Assembly (NCBI GenBank): GCA_049700155.1
Contig: JBNAVX010000048.1
Coordinates: 1-18,157 of the forward strand
Reading direction: 5' to 3'
DNA from: JACAEY01 sp049700155
Lineage (GTDB): Bacteria; Nitrospirota; Thermodesulfovibrionia; Thermodesulfovibrionales; SM23-35
Length of the DNA: 18,157 bases
The notes under the pieces are model-generated. The model searched no databases, was not told the origin of the DNA, and was given only the letters and a program-made list of their open reading frames with translations. This document shows, one piece after another, positions 1-6,599 of this stretch. Made by a program: the position numbers and the translations under genes. How positions within the stretch are numbered: the stretch's first letter is position 1; each line of letters begins with the position of its first letter.

Positions 1-73
1 AACTTGTTTCAGCATCTATTAAAAACAATGGATTGTGAGACCTTGAAATAAATTCAGGGTGACAAAAATGCAT
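1..73. repeat. REP-like palindromic intergenic repeat, cut by window start
   Basis: The first 20 or so bases (AACTTGTTTCAGCATCT) match the half-site of a widespread family of short palindromic intergenic repeats of the form TGAACTTGTTTCAGCATCT. Bases about 39-58 hold an imperfect inverted copy (CTTGAAATAAATTCAGGG). The two arms flank about 20 bases and would fold back on each other. It lies just after the end of the TauE/SafE-type gene, a usual place for such elements, where it may also act as a transcription end. The outer left arm is missing because the window starts inside it. The assignment rests on recalled motif similarity only. Confidence 0.45.
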
Positions 74-99
74 TTTTAACCGGCTGTTAAGAAAATTTC

Positions 100-837
100 T
101 CATCTCATCAATGTATAAATCTTATAGAGTGTAGTAATTACTATCAGGATTCCAAATAGTTGTTTAATTCTTCCGCTCGGGACATAGAGGCTTGTAATCC
201 TTGCACCAAGAAAAGAACCAATTGCCCCTACCACGAGAAGCGGTATCGTCAAGCTAACATTCCAATGTGCAGTGGAAATATGTGGTATCAAAGCCGAAAA
301 AGACGGTGGGCATACTGCAAAAGCATTTATCCCCGCAGCCCTCTTTGCCTCAAAACCTACTAAAATTAAAGTTGGCATCAGAAGAAATCCAGGCCCGACG
401 CCTAAGAATCCACTCAAAATAGAAATAGGTATCGCAAGGATAAGAGCCATTTTAAAATTTTCCTTACCAGGTCTCTCCTTTACTGGCCTGAAAAGCCTGT
501 ATGCCAGATAAACAACCGAGGCAAAATATACATACCAGATATATATCTGATTTATAAATTGAGCAAGATAGGATCCAGCAGGTGCAGATAAAGTTGTTAT
601 AATTGATAATATAATAGCTTTCTTCCAATCTACAAATCCACTCTTTGCAAATCCAAACACAGAAAACATCGCGGTTATCCCATTTAACAACAGACTAAGT
701 GGCTGTACCTGATGAACTAAATCCGGTAGAAATAGTCCGAGAAACGGTACTGCTGCAAAGGCAACCCCTAAACCCAACATTCCTGATATAGTGGCGAGAA
801 TAAAGAGGCCAGGAATGAGAATAAAACTTTGGTTCAT
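100..837 (-). CDS. TauE/SafE family membrane transporter
   Basis: This is a 245-residue polytopic membrane protein, of usual length for the sulfite exporter TauE/SafE (DUF81) family. It shows the family's two-fold internal repeat: a glycine-rich loop GMLGLGVAFAAVPFLG near residues 19-34 and a matching GFLGVGPGFLLMPTL near residues 143-157, each followed by hydrophobic helices. The family exports small sulfur-containing or organic anions across the inner membrane, but the substrate of this member cannot be read from sequence. It is the last gene of the minus-strand arsenic/thiol operon, 35 bases after hypC, with only a weak GATGAG ribosome binding site. The position suggests export of a sulfur or organoarsenical compound, which is an inference. 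It ends in TGA. The next codons give a short run to a stop with no family-like sequence, so recoding is not suspected here. Confidence 0.85.
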   Translation of the reverse strand: MNQSFILIPGLFILATISGMLGLGVAFAAVPFLGLFLPDLVHQVQPLSLLLNGITAMFSVFGFAKSGFVDWKKAIILSIITTLSAPAGSYLAQFINQIYIWYVYFASVVYLAYRLFRPVKERPGKENFKMALILAIPISILSGFLGVGPGFLLMPTLILVGFEAKRAAGINAFAVCPPSFSALIPHISTAHWNVSLTIPLLVVGAIGSFLGARITSLYVPSGRIKQLFGILIVITTLYKIYTLMR

Positions 838-872
838 CTCATCGTCTTTTAGAACAATCTATTTTTCATCCC

Positions 873-1169
873 TTACTTCGGATATCCCTCATGAGTACGT
901 ATTTTCCTGCTTTTCCTTTTCTTCGGACTCACGGATGGCGAAACCCCATCCTCTTCGCCAAAAATTTTTTTCATAAGTCTAAGATTCTCTTTTGCATCTT
1001 CCTCGCGTATCTTCTGAATAGCAAAACCTGCATGGACAATTACATAGTCTCCAACCTCGACATCTTCATTTAAAAGAAGAAGGCTTATCTCTCTCTGCGC
1101 ACCTTCTACATCAATAGTCGCCATATAATCGTCGATTTTTACAATCTTTGATGGAACACCTACGCACAT
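873..1169 (-). CDS. hypC: HypC/HybG-family hydrogenase maturation chaperone
   Basis: The 98-residue protein starts MCVGVPSKI with the invariant Cys2 that in HypC is exposed after methionine removal and binds HypD and the Fe(CN)2CO precursor of [NiFe]-hydrogenase. The family motif GDYVIVHAGFAI is at residues 40-51. Residues 1-75 form the expected small OB-fold domain. The last 25 residues form a basic tail (KKRKSRK) longer than in most HypC proteins. No hypA, B, D, E or F and no hydrogenase gene is present in the window. Instead the gene starts 3 bases after the end of a small thioredoxin gene in an arsenic operon. It may serve hydrogenases encoded elsewhere, or it may have been recruited as a metal or thiol-binding partner. 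The family call is secure, the role in this context is not. Confidence 0.87.
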   Translation of the reverse strand: MCVGVPSKIVKIDDYMATIDVEGAQREISLLLLNEDVEVGDYVIVHAGFAIQKIREEDAKENLRLMKKIFGEEDGVSPSVSPKKRKSRKIRTHEGYPK

Positions 1170-1172
1170 TTT

Positions 1173-1418
1173 TTATTCCTCCTTTGTCTTAGATAATATT
1201 TTCTTCAGCTCCTCTACTGAAGGTATTTTGCCTGAAGTTACAATCTTGCCATCTATAATTACTGCTGGTGTAAAAATAACGCCAAGCTTTGCGATCTCTT
1301 TGATGTCATAGACATGTTGAATATCAGCATCGAGATTTAATTGTGAGCAGGCTTCACGCACATTCTTTTCGGTTTCATGACATCTTGGACAACCAGGTCC
1401 AGCAACCTGTATCTTCAT
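1173..1418 (-). CDS. Small thioredoxin-like redox protein (ArsE-like)
   Basis: An 81-residue thioredoxin-fold protein with active site CPRC (Cys10, Cys13) in a short N-terminal strand and the cis-proline region GVIFTPAVIIDGK near residues 47-59. This is the 'redox-active disulfide protein 2' type, which lacks the N-terminal extension of classical thioredoxin. A strong AAGGAGGT ribosome binding site lies 6 bases before ATG. It follows the CcdA-like permease gene and a membrane-anchored thioredoxin gene. The same trio occurs in arsEFG operons, where the small thioredoxin (ArsE) works with ArsF in reduction of nitroaromatic arsenicals. Use of that name here rests on neighbours and recalled family names. 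A general role as reductant for the neighbouring selenoproteins is equally possible. Confidence 0.82.
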   Translation of the reverse strand: MKIQVAGPGCPRCHETEKNVREACSQLNLDADIQHVYDIKEIAKLGVIFTPAVIIDGKIVTSGKIPSVEELKKILSKTKEE

Positions 1419-1439
1419 TGTTTTACCTCCTTTTTAATT

Positions 1440-2123
1440 TTAAAATATTTCAAAAATATAAGCTAAAGAATAGTAAATCCCGATTAATATAAATATTATC
1501 CCTGTGATACTTTTTGTATAATTTTCCAGCTTATTCACTTTTCTATAGACTCTGTTGAAATATTCAATCCCTAAAGCAAATAATGTACCAAAAACAAGAA
1601 CAGGTAATCCTGTTCCTATACCATAGATCAATGGTAAAGTAATGACTGATTCAGCTTTTATTGACAAAGGAATCAGACCTCCAAAGAATAAAGCTGCAGA
1701 TACAGGACAAAATGCCATAGCAAACAATACCCCTAATAATGTTGCTCCAAAAATTCCTCTTCCTGTAATCTTTTTTGTAAATTTTTCAGAGAAAGGCAGA
1801 GACGGTAAATTTATATGTATCATTTCCAGTAAAACCATCCCGGTAAAGATCAATACTATGCCCAATATCTTGTTCATATATCTCTGCAGAAAATCAGAAA
1901 GAAGAGGAATATCAACCATAGCTTTAACAATTAGAAAACCTAATATAATATATGTTAAGCTTCTTCCAATTGAATAAAGGATACCGGAAAAAAATACAAT
2001 ATTCTTATGAGTAATCTTATTGGATATAAAAGATACTGCTGCTATATTAGAAGCTAAAGGACAGGGACTTATAGAAGTTAATATTCCAAGCCACATTGCT
2101 GAAAAAAGTAAAAATATCTCCAT
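1440..2123 (-). CDS. CcdA/DsbD-like membrane protein, ArsG-type permease
   Basis: A 227-residue protein with about six hydrophobic helices. It shows the paired motifs of the CcdA/DsbD transmembrane family: SPCPLASN near residues 19-26 and AFCPVSAALFFGG near residues 136-148, each with one Cys followed by Pro. In CcdA the two cysteines pass electrons from cytoplasmic thioredoxin to extracytoplasmic thiol proteins. ArsG, a related branch found in arsEFG operons, is reported to export trivalent aromatic arsenicals. The ATG directly follows the TAA of the upstream ArsF-like gene, so the two are translationally coupled. The sequence does not decide between electron transfer and arsenical export. 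The partner thioredoxins on both sides fit either. Confidence 0.8.
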   Translation of the reverse strand: MEIFLLFSAMWLGILTSISPCPLASNIAAVSFISNKITHKNIVFFSGILYSIGRSLTYIILGFLIVKAMVDIPLLSDFLQRYMNKILGIVLIFTGMVLLEMIHINLPSLPFSEKFTKKITGRGIFGATLLGVLFAMAFCPVSAALFFGGLIPLSIKAESVITLPLIYGIGTGLPVLVFGTLFALGIEYFNRVYRKVNKLENYTKSITGIIFILIGIYYSLAYIFEIF

Positions 2124-2711
2124 TTATAAGGTATCCTTCAAAAACTTTTCTACTTCATCTTTTACATACTGATAAAATCTCTCTTTGTCTCTCACATAAG
2201 CCCAGACTTCTGTCAAATTTTTCCATCCCTGTTGTTTATTGTCTTTGTATCTAACAAGGACTAATGACCTTGTAAATAACTGATAGTCCTGAATATAATG
2301 CCTGTTTTCTGGCTCCTCTACATTTATGGGCTTGAATTCAAGTGTATTATTATTGAGTTCCTGTGTAAAGTACCTTTCTATTGCCTCTTTTGAATATTTC
2401 TCAATAGTCCTGCATGTATTGCACCTGAACGTACCGTGGAAATAATAGGCGATGACCTTTGCATTTGTGTTTTTTACTTCAGTCTTAGAAGAGGGAACAA
2501 TATTCCGTTGTTTTGATTCAGATTCTTTTATAGACTGCATCTCCCCTGCCAGCACTGATTTATTGTCTGTAGCCGATGTTTCATTATTTGTTGCCGATGT
2601 GTCAGCAGAATAGTTTTCTCTTTTGGGAGAGAATCCCTTATAAATGAGAACTGCAAAACTCAAAGCCACGAAAACGAAGAGCAGAATCTTGATCAACTTT
2701 CTTATATTCAC
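2124..2711 (-). CDS. Membrane-anchored thioredoxin-like protein, ArsF-like
   Basis: This 195-residue protein has one N-terminal membrane helix (residues about 8-24). A Ser/Thr/Asn-rich linker (30-80) leads to a thioredoxin-like domain starting VIAYYFHGTFRCNTC, with a CxxC pair at Cys97 and Cys100. The domain therefore probably faces the outside of the inner membrane. The layout matches the protein family annotated as ArsF, described as part of a nitrophenyl-arsenical reductase acting with ArsE and next to the permease ArsG, the order seen here. The start is GTG with a good GAGGAGG ribosome binding site. There is no recognisable flavin or nitroreductase fold, so direct reduction of a nitro group would be surprising. 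An extracytoplasmic thiol relay served by the CcdA-like neighbour is the simplest reading. Confidence 0.75.
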   Translation of the reverse strand: MNIRKLIKILLFVFVALSFAVLIYKGFSPKRENYSADTSATNNETSATDNKSVLAGEMQSIKESESKQRNIVPSSKTEVKNTNAKVIAYYFHGTFRCNTCRTIEKYSKEAIERYFTQELNNNTLEFKPINVEEPENRHYIQDYQLFTRSLVLVRYKDNKQQGWKNLTEVWAYVRDKERFYQYVKDEVEKFLKDTL

Positions 2712-2729
2712 CCGTAACCTCCTCGATCT

Positions 2730-3899
2730 TTAGTCAATTATCGCTCCAAATATCATTCCTGAGATTGTTGCCATTACAACTACAAGACATATATACACTA
2801 CAGTTTTTTGTGTTCCTATGGCACTTCTGATAACTAACATACTTGGTAAACTCAAAGCCGGACCTGCAAGAAGCAATGCAAGTGCTGGTCCTTTTCCCAT
2901 TCCGGAGCCTATCAATCCCTGTAATATTGGAACCTCTGTCAGGGTTGCAAAATACATAAAGGCTCCTACTATTGAGGAAAAAAAATTTGCAAACAAGGAG
3001 TTGCCTCCAACAAGAGTAGTCACATAATGAGAGGGTATTATTCCTTCGTGTCCTACTCTACCCAACAAAAAACCTGATATTAGAACTCCTCCCAATAAAA
3101 GTGGTAATATCTGAAGTGCAAGCTCCCATGTTGCCCTTGTCCATTCTTTTAATTCATCTTTTTTGAACCATTTAAAAAGCATATAGACTAAGCATATGAC
3201 GAAGATTCCAACGATCCACCATTTAATGTTGTAAATTAATGACCATATACCTGTATTCTCAAGTGGTTTACCCCAGTTGGCAAAGACCAGAATCCCCACC
3301 ATTGAGAAAAAATAAGGGGCTGTTTTATATAATGGTCGTGATTCTTCAATCTCTCCAAACTCAAAATTATCTGCTTTATGTCTTTCTTTTTCTTCGCTCA
3401 GAAATATAAAGTGCATGAGAAGTCCAATAATTACACTGAACAGAACAGCCCCTATTGCCCTTGCAAGTCCCAGTTGCCATCCGAGTATCCTTGCAGTCAG
3501 TATGATTGCCAGAATATTTATAGCTGGTCCTGAATATAAAAAGGCTATTGCAGGACCAAGACCAGCACCTCTCTGATATATCCCAAAAAATAGAGGCAAA
3601 ACTGTGCATGAACATACAGCCAGTATTGTTCCTGAAACAGATGCAACGCCATAAGAAAGAATTTTGTTGGCTTTAGCTCCAAAGTATTTCATAACAGAAG
3701 CCTTGCTCACAAAAACTGATATTGCACCAGCTATAAAAAAGGCAGGAACAAGACATAGCAGGACATGCTCACGTGCATACCATTTTGTTAATGCAAGTGC
3801 TTCAAAGATCGCATTGGTAAAAGTAGTATTTTCTACAGGAAGATAGTAAAAACACAAAAACACTACAACTACCAATGAGATTTTGTAGATTGTCTTCAT
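2730..3899 (-). CDS. PF03773-family permease, ArsP-like
   Basis: A 389-residue membrane protein with around eight to ten hydrophobic helices in two similar halves, each with a glycine-rich signature: FLYSGPAINILAI near 123-135 and LLLAGPALSLPSML near the C-terminal end. The first half holds VCSCTVLPLFFGIYQRGAGLG with Cys96 and Cys98, the usual Cys-rich loop of this permease family (formerly DUF318). ArsP members export trivalent organoarsenicals such as methylarsenite. Other members are of unknown substrate. Between the halves lies a hydrophilic loop (about 170-190) and a lysine-rich segment. It is preceded by the HesB-like selenoprotein gene and followed closely by the ArsF-like gene, supporting a role in arsenical or metalloid export. 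The exact substrate is inferred from context. Confidence 0.82.
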   Translation of the reverse strand: MKTIYKISLVVVVFLCFYYLPVENTTFTNAIFEALALTKWYAREHVLLCLVPAFFIAGAISVFVSKASVMKYFGAKANKILSYGVASVSGTILAVCSCTVLPLFFGIYQRGAGLGPAIAFLYSGPAINILAIILTARILGWQLGLARAIGAVLFSVIIGLLMHFIFLSEEKERHKADNFEFGEIEESRPLYKTAPYFFSMVGILVFANWGKPLENTGIWSLIYNIKWWIVGIFVICLVYMLFKWFKKDELKEWTRATWELALQILPLLLGGVLISGFLLGRVGHEGIIPSHYVTTLVGGNSLFANFFSSIVGAFMYFATLTEVPILQGLIGSGMGKGPALALLLAGPALSLPSMLVIRSAIGTQKTVVYICLVVVMATISGMIFGAIID

Positions 3900-3917
3900 C
3901 AGAATTACACTAATCTC

Positions 3918-4208
3918 CTAACTACAACACGAAGTCTGGGGCATCCCCTCTACTATAAAACCTTGTTCATCAGTAAAATCTAAAATCGCATTTGATAGTA
4001 GCTTATTAGCCTCTTGCTCCAGAAAAACTTTTAGCCCATCTTTCTCTAAGGTTATATCACCTTTTTTAGCACCATTGGCTATGTCCATAGCCAGAGATGG
4101 ACTTCAACATCCGGCAGAGACAAATATCCTTATCCCGCTATCAGGATTTCCATCTTTTTCAATAAATTCTTTAAATTTTTTTACAGCGCTATCTGTTATT
4201 ATTAACAT
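3918..4208 (-). CDS. HesB/IscA-like selenoprotein with in-frame UGA (Sec35)
   Basis: Reading through one TGA at 4104-4106 gives a 96-residue protein that ends at TAG. It begins MLIITDSAVKKFKEFI and continues GIRIFVSAGC-U-SPSLAMDIA, the first strands and metal-binding turn of the HesB/IscA fold, where this branch normally has Cys-Cys or Cys-Gly. The C-terminus TSCCS supplies the usual cysteine pair. The protein has the usual length for the family only if the TGA is read. HesB-like proteins are a reported prokaryotic selenoprotein family. A strong AAGGAGG ribosome binding site lies 8 bases before the ATG, and a SECIS-like hairpin follows the UGA. Neighbours are the stress-protein gene upstream and the PF03773 permease gene downstream. 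The function is unknown. Cys34-Sec35 suggests a redox or metalloid-binding site rather than plain Fe-S assembly. A pseudogene is the alternative, made unlikely by the hairpin and the intact frame on both sides. Confidence 0.85.
4072..4100 (-). promoter_or_regulatory. Candidate bacterial SECIS hairpin for HesB-like gene
   Basis: Downstream of the UGA the minus strand forms a perfect 7-bp stem, TGGCTAT-GGAC-ATAGCCA (4076-4093), with a four-base apical loop starting GG. Seventeen bases separate the UGA from the loop. A second 4-bp stem, CCAT/ATGG, stacks beneath it with a three-base bulge on the 5' side. Known bacterial SECIS elements have a G among the first two loop bases and about 16-37 bases between UGA and loop, so this fits. 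An alternative fold (GTCCAT with ATGGAC) has the loop too close to the UGA. SelB binding is inferred, not shown. Confidence 0.8.
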
Positions 4209-4246
4209 TTCTTCATCCTCCTTATTAAATATTTTATTTGCTCCTA

Positions 4247-5146
4247 CTACTCATGGGAACTCCTGATCAGTAATACAGATCTATCACTGTATTCAACCAT
4301 ATTCCTTGAAACAGAGCCCCATAAGATCGTTTTCACATAGCCCTTTCCATGAGAACCCATTACGATGAGGGAGACATCTTCTTCCCCTGCGATCTTAATT
4401 AAATCTGAACCTGCCTTGCCCACATGAAGATGAGTTTTCACTTTGAAGCCTTCCTTCTCAAGCTCCTCTTTAACCATCTCTAATTTCTCTTTGTCTATCC
4501 TTTCAAAATCTTTGAATTTCTCAGGAGGCTGCAGCTTCATTGCCTTTTCATCCATCACATGGGCAACTATTACTTCTTCAACCCCTACATCTTTCAAGCC
4601 CTTAAGATACCTCAATGCCTCCGTTGCGCAATCAGACCAGTCAGTAGGGTAAAGCACTCTGCTAAAGAGTCTATCACAGTATCTTTTACATGCCTCTTTA
4701 TCAGCACCAAATATAGCGGGGTACTTTGGGATATAAATAGGAATGTTACCATAGCGTATTACCTTATCCGTGTTTGAGCCAATAAAGATTTCTCCCAAAA
4801 TTCCTTTCTTCTGTCTTCCAGAAATAATGAGCGAAACCTTTTCTTCATTAGCAACTTTTAGTATTTCTCTATAAGGTATTCCAACTTCTATTCTTTTCTT
4901 CACTTTAATCCCTGCTTCTTCAATCAGCCTAGCTGCCTCGGCTATTTTTATTTCTGTAATTTCTGTTATTCTATTTATATCTACAGTGCTATAGCCTTCA
5001 TATTTGTCCATTGGTACTTTTGAAACATCTATAACATGGAGTAAGTCAATCTCTTCTGTGCCTGCTTTTTTGAAACTTAGAATGCACCGAAGAAGGTCAA
5101 GGGAAAATTCCTCAAACTTGATTGGATAAAGTATTTTTTTATACAC
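4247..5146 (-). CDS. Two-domain universal stress protein (UspA family)
   Basis: A 299-residue cytoplasmic protein made of two tandem Usp domains, roughly residues 1-143 and 160-299, each starting with the LYP strand motif (KKILYPIKF; SRVLYPTDWS). The second domain keeps the ATP-binding signature GSHGKG...GSVSRNMVEYSDRSVLLI (G-x2-G-x9-G-S). The first has a weaker version, SGRQKKGILGEIFIGSNTDKV, in which the first glycines differ. The start codon is GTG, preceded by GGGAGGG inside the last codons of the acr3 gene, so translation is coupled to the arsenite pump gene. Tandem Usp proteins next to transporters are common and may regulate the transporter or sense ATP, but a specific role in arsenic resistance is only inferred from position. 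Confidence 0.9.
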   Translation of the reverse strand: MYKKILYPIKFEEFSLDLLRCILSFKKAGTEEIDLLHVIDVSKVPMDKYEGYSTVDINRITEITEIKIAEAARLIEEAGIKVKKRIEVGIPYREILKVANEEKVSLIISGRQKKGILGEIFIGSNTDKVIRYGNIPIYIPKYPAIFGADKEACKRYCDRLFSRVLYPTDWSDCATEALRYLKGLKDVGVEEVIVAHVMDEKAMKLQPPEKFKDFERIDKEKLEMVKEELEKEGFKVKTHLHVGKAGSDLIKIAGEEDVSLIVMGSHGKGYVKTILWGSVSRNMVEYSDRSVLLIRSSHE

Positions 5147-5148
5147 AG

Positions 5149-6201
5149 TTATTCCCTCCCTTTAAAGAGTCTAAATTCCGTCCTCTTTGCAAACCACACA
5201 AGGACAAGCATGACGGGTACTTCTATAAGCGGGCCGATGACAGTTGCGAGGGCTACAGTCGGATTAAATGCAGTAATAGCGATTGCAATGGCTATTTCAA
5301 AGTCTCTTCCTGTGGAATTAAAACCCACAGCTACCGCATCTTTGTAATTGAGATTCAATTTCCAACCTGTAAGGTAAACGATCACAAACATCGTCCAGAA
5401 AAAAATGGTCATAGGAATCGCCAGCTGTACAATGAAGTAAGGTTTCTCAAGAATCAAATCACCCTTCAAGGCAAACATTACAACTAGCGTAAAGAGTAGC
5501 CCAATGATTGACATTGTATCAAGGTAGAATTTTAATTTATGAAACCACTGCTCCCCGAATCTTTTTACACCAATAAACCTTGTTAACATCCCGGCGAGTA
5601 ACGGAATTCCTAAATAAAGGAGAACGCTCTCCCCTACGAGCCATACATCAAATTTTATCTCTCCTAGAAGTAGCTTTGCATATACAGGAATTAATAACAT
5701 CTGAATAATGGAGTTAAAAGCAACGAGTATTATGGCAAGTGGCCCATTACCACCAGAAAGATATGTGAAGACAATGACCATTGCAATACATGGGGCAAGG
5801 CCATAGAGAACGAGACCAGTATAAAGGTTGATATCACTCTTAAGAAAGATTTTTGCAAGCAGTAACATAAAAAAAGGTGCAATGGCGTAATTAAAGAATG
5901 CTACAATCAAAAGCTGCTTTGGAGATTTTGCAGCCTTGCCTAAATCCTCAAACCTGATGTTTGCCATTGCGGGATACATCATCATAAAAAGGCCGATGAC
6001 TACGCCAAGTGCAAGAGTGTTAGGAATACTGAACTCATATGTTCCGTGGAAAATAGATTTTATTGCATCAATTGGCGGTGTTAATTGAAAATTTGAAATC
6101 CCATACCACTTGCCAATAGCAATGCCTATTATCATACTTACAATGACAAATACGGGCAGCAGTCTGAAGTTGTGCAGCTTTTCAAGAAATGCCTTAATCA
6201 T
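5149..6201 (-). CDS. acr3: ACR3-family arsenite efflux transporter
   Basis: ACR3 carriers of the bile/arsenite/riboflavin transporter superfamily expel As(III) using the proton motive force. I place the start at ATG 6201 (350 residues) rather than a longer reading from 6243. The sequence GGAAGGTAAC before 6201 gives a ribosome binding site that overlaps the end of arsR, and the longer form only adds 14 residues of no family character. With this start the conserved transport cysteine in GLAPCIAMV is residue 138, in the fourth helix. The later conserved segments GRDFEIAIAIAI (about 298-309) and GPLIEVPVMLV (about 323-333) hold Glu302 and Glu327. The first usually reads NNFELA, so Asp300 replaces a common Asn. 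Ten helices are visible. Cotranscription with arsR supports induction by arsenite. Confidence 0.93.
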   Translation of the reverse strand: MIKAFLEKLHNFRLLPVFVIVSMIIGIAIGKWYGISNFQLTPPIDAIKSIFHGTYEFSIPNTLALGVVIGLFMMMYPAMANIRFEDLGKAAKSPKQLLIVAFFNYAIAPFFMLLLAKIFLKSDINLYTGLVLYGLAPCIAMVIVFTYLSGGNGPLAIILVAFNSIIQMLLIPVYAKLLLGEIKFDVWLVGESVLLYLGIPLLAGMLTRFIGVKRFGEQWFHKLKFYLDTMSIIGLLFTLVVMFALKGDLILEKPYFIVQLAIPMTIFFWTMFVIVYLTGWKLNLNYKDAVAVGFNSTGRDFEIAIAIAITAFNPTVALATVIGPLIEVPVMLVLVWFAKRTEFRLFKGRE

Positions 6202-6202
6202 G

Positions 6203-6580
6203 TTACCTTCCATAACATACGGTCGTTCCTTTAAGACCAGCAAAATTTATCTTAGCCTGTTTGCGATTAAGAAATTCCTTCAGTCTTTTCCTATCTTCAA
6301 GCATAACGCCTTCTGATATTCTTTCTAAGACAGATAAAATAAGAAACCTCCTGAATATATCGGAATCATCAAGGCTATAATGTATCCACTTGCCTTGCTT
6401 TCTATCTTTAATCAACCCTGCTTCTTTTAAAACACTAAGATGGAAAGATACCTTTGGTTGAATCATATCAAGAGCAGAAACTATATCACATACGCAGAGT
6501 TCTCCGCCTTCAAGAAGTTTTAGAATTCTTAATCTTGTTTCATCTGAGAGTGCTTTGAAAATGTTTAAAAGACTTTCCAT
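6203..6580 (-). CDS. arsR: ArsR-family As(III)-responsive repressor
   Basis: A 125-residue winged-helix protein of the ArsR/SmtB family. The opening FKALSDETRLRIL is the family's first helix signature. ELCVCDI at residues 27-33 carries the CxC pair (Cys29, Cys31) used for As(III) or Sb(III) binding in classical ArsR. The recognition helix region runs about 42-56 (PKVSFHLSVLKEAG) and the wing follows (KQGKWIHYSL). An extra Cys122 near the C-terminus may add a third thiolate. When arsenite binds, the repressor leaves DNA and the operon is expressed. The gene lies 19 bases after the thioredoxin-type selenoprotein gene and its TAA overlaps the acr3 ribosome binding site, which ties it to the whole operon. 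Its likely operator is in the AT-rich region upstream of 6938. Confidence 0.93.
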   Translation of the reverse strand: MESLLNIFKALSDETRLRILKLLEGGELCVCDIVSALDMIQPKVSFHLSVLKEAGLIKDRKQGKWIHYSLDDSDIFRRFLILSVLERISEGVMLEDRKRLKEFLNRKQAKINFAGLKGTTVCYGR

Positions 6581-6599
6581 CGGTCTTTATCCATTTCTG

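Noticed and set aside
100..102. Recoded UGA at the end of the TauE/SafE-type gene
   Set aside because: Only a few codons follow before another stop and they have no family-like sequence.
1642..1977. 111-residue plus-strand ORF opposite the ArsG-like gene
   Set aside because: Antisense shadow of a clear membrane protein gene; composition is that of a reversed hydrophobic frame.
4083..4103. Alternative hairpin GTCCAT/ATGGAC directly after the hesB UGA as the SECIS
   Set aside because: Its loop begins only about 7 bases after the UGA, too close for a bacterial SECIS; the overlapping TGGCTAT/ATAGCCA stem fits better.
4104..4106. UGA as a nonsense mutation making hesB a pseudogene, or genome-wide UGA reassignment
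   Set aside because: Both flanks are intact with no frameshift and a fitting hairpin is present; nnr, acpS and the uracil-DNA glycosylase gene end in UGA in tight overlaps, so UGA is a normal stop here.
5122..5487. 121-residue plus-strand ORF opposite acr3
   Set aside because: Lies wholly antisense to the strongly supported acr3 and usp coding region, with no ribosome binding site or recognisable domain.
6202..6243. Longer acr3 start giving 14 extra N-terminal residues
   Set aside because: The ATG at 6201 has the better ribosome binding site and gives the usual ACR3 length with the transport Cys at 138.
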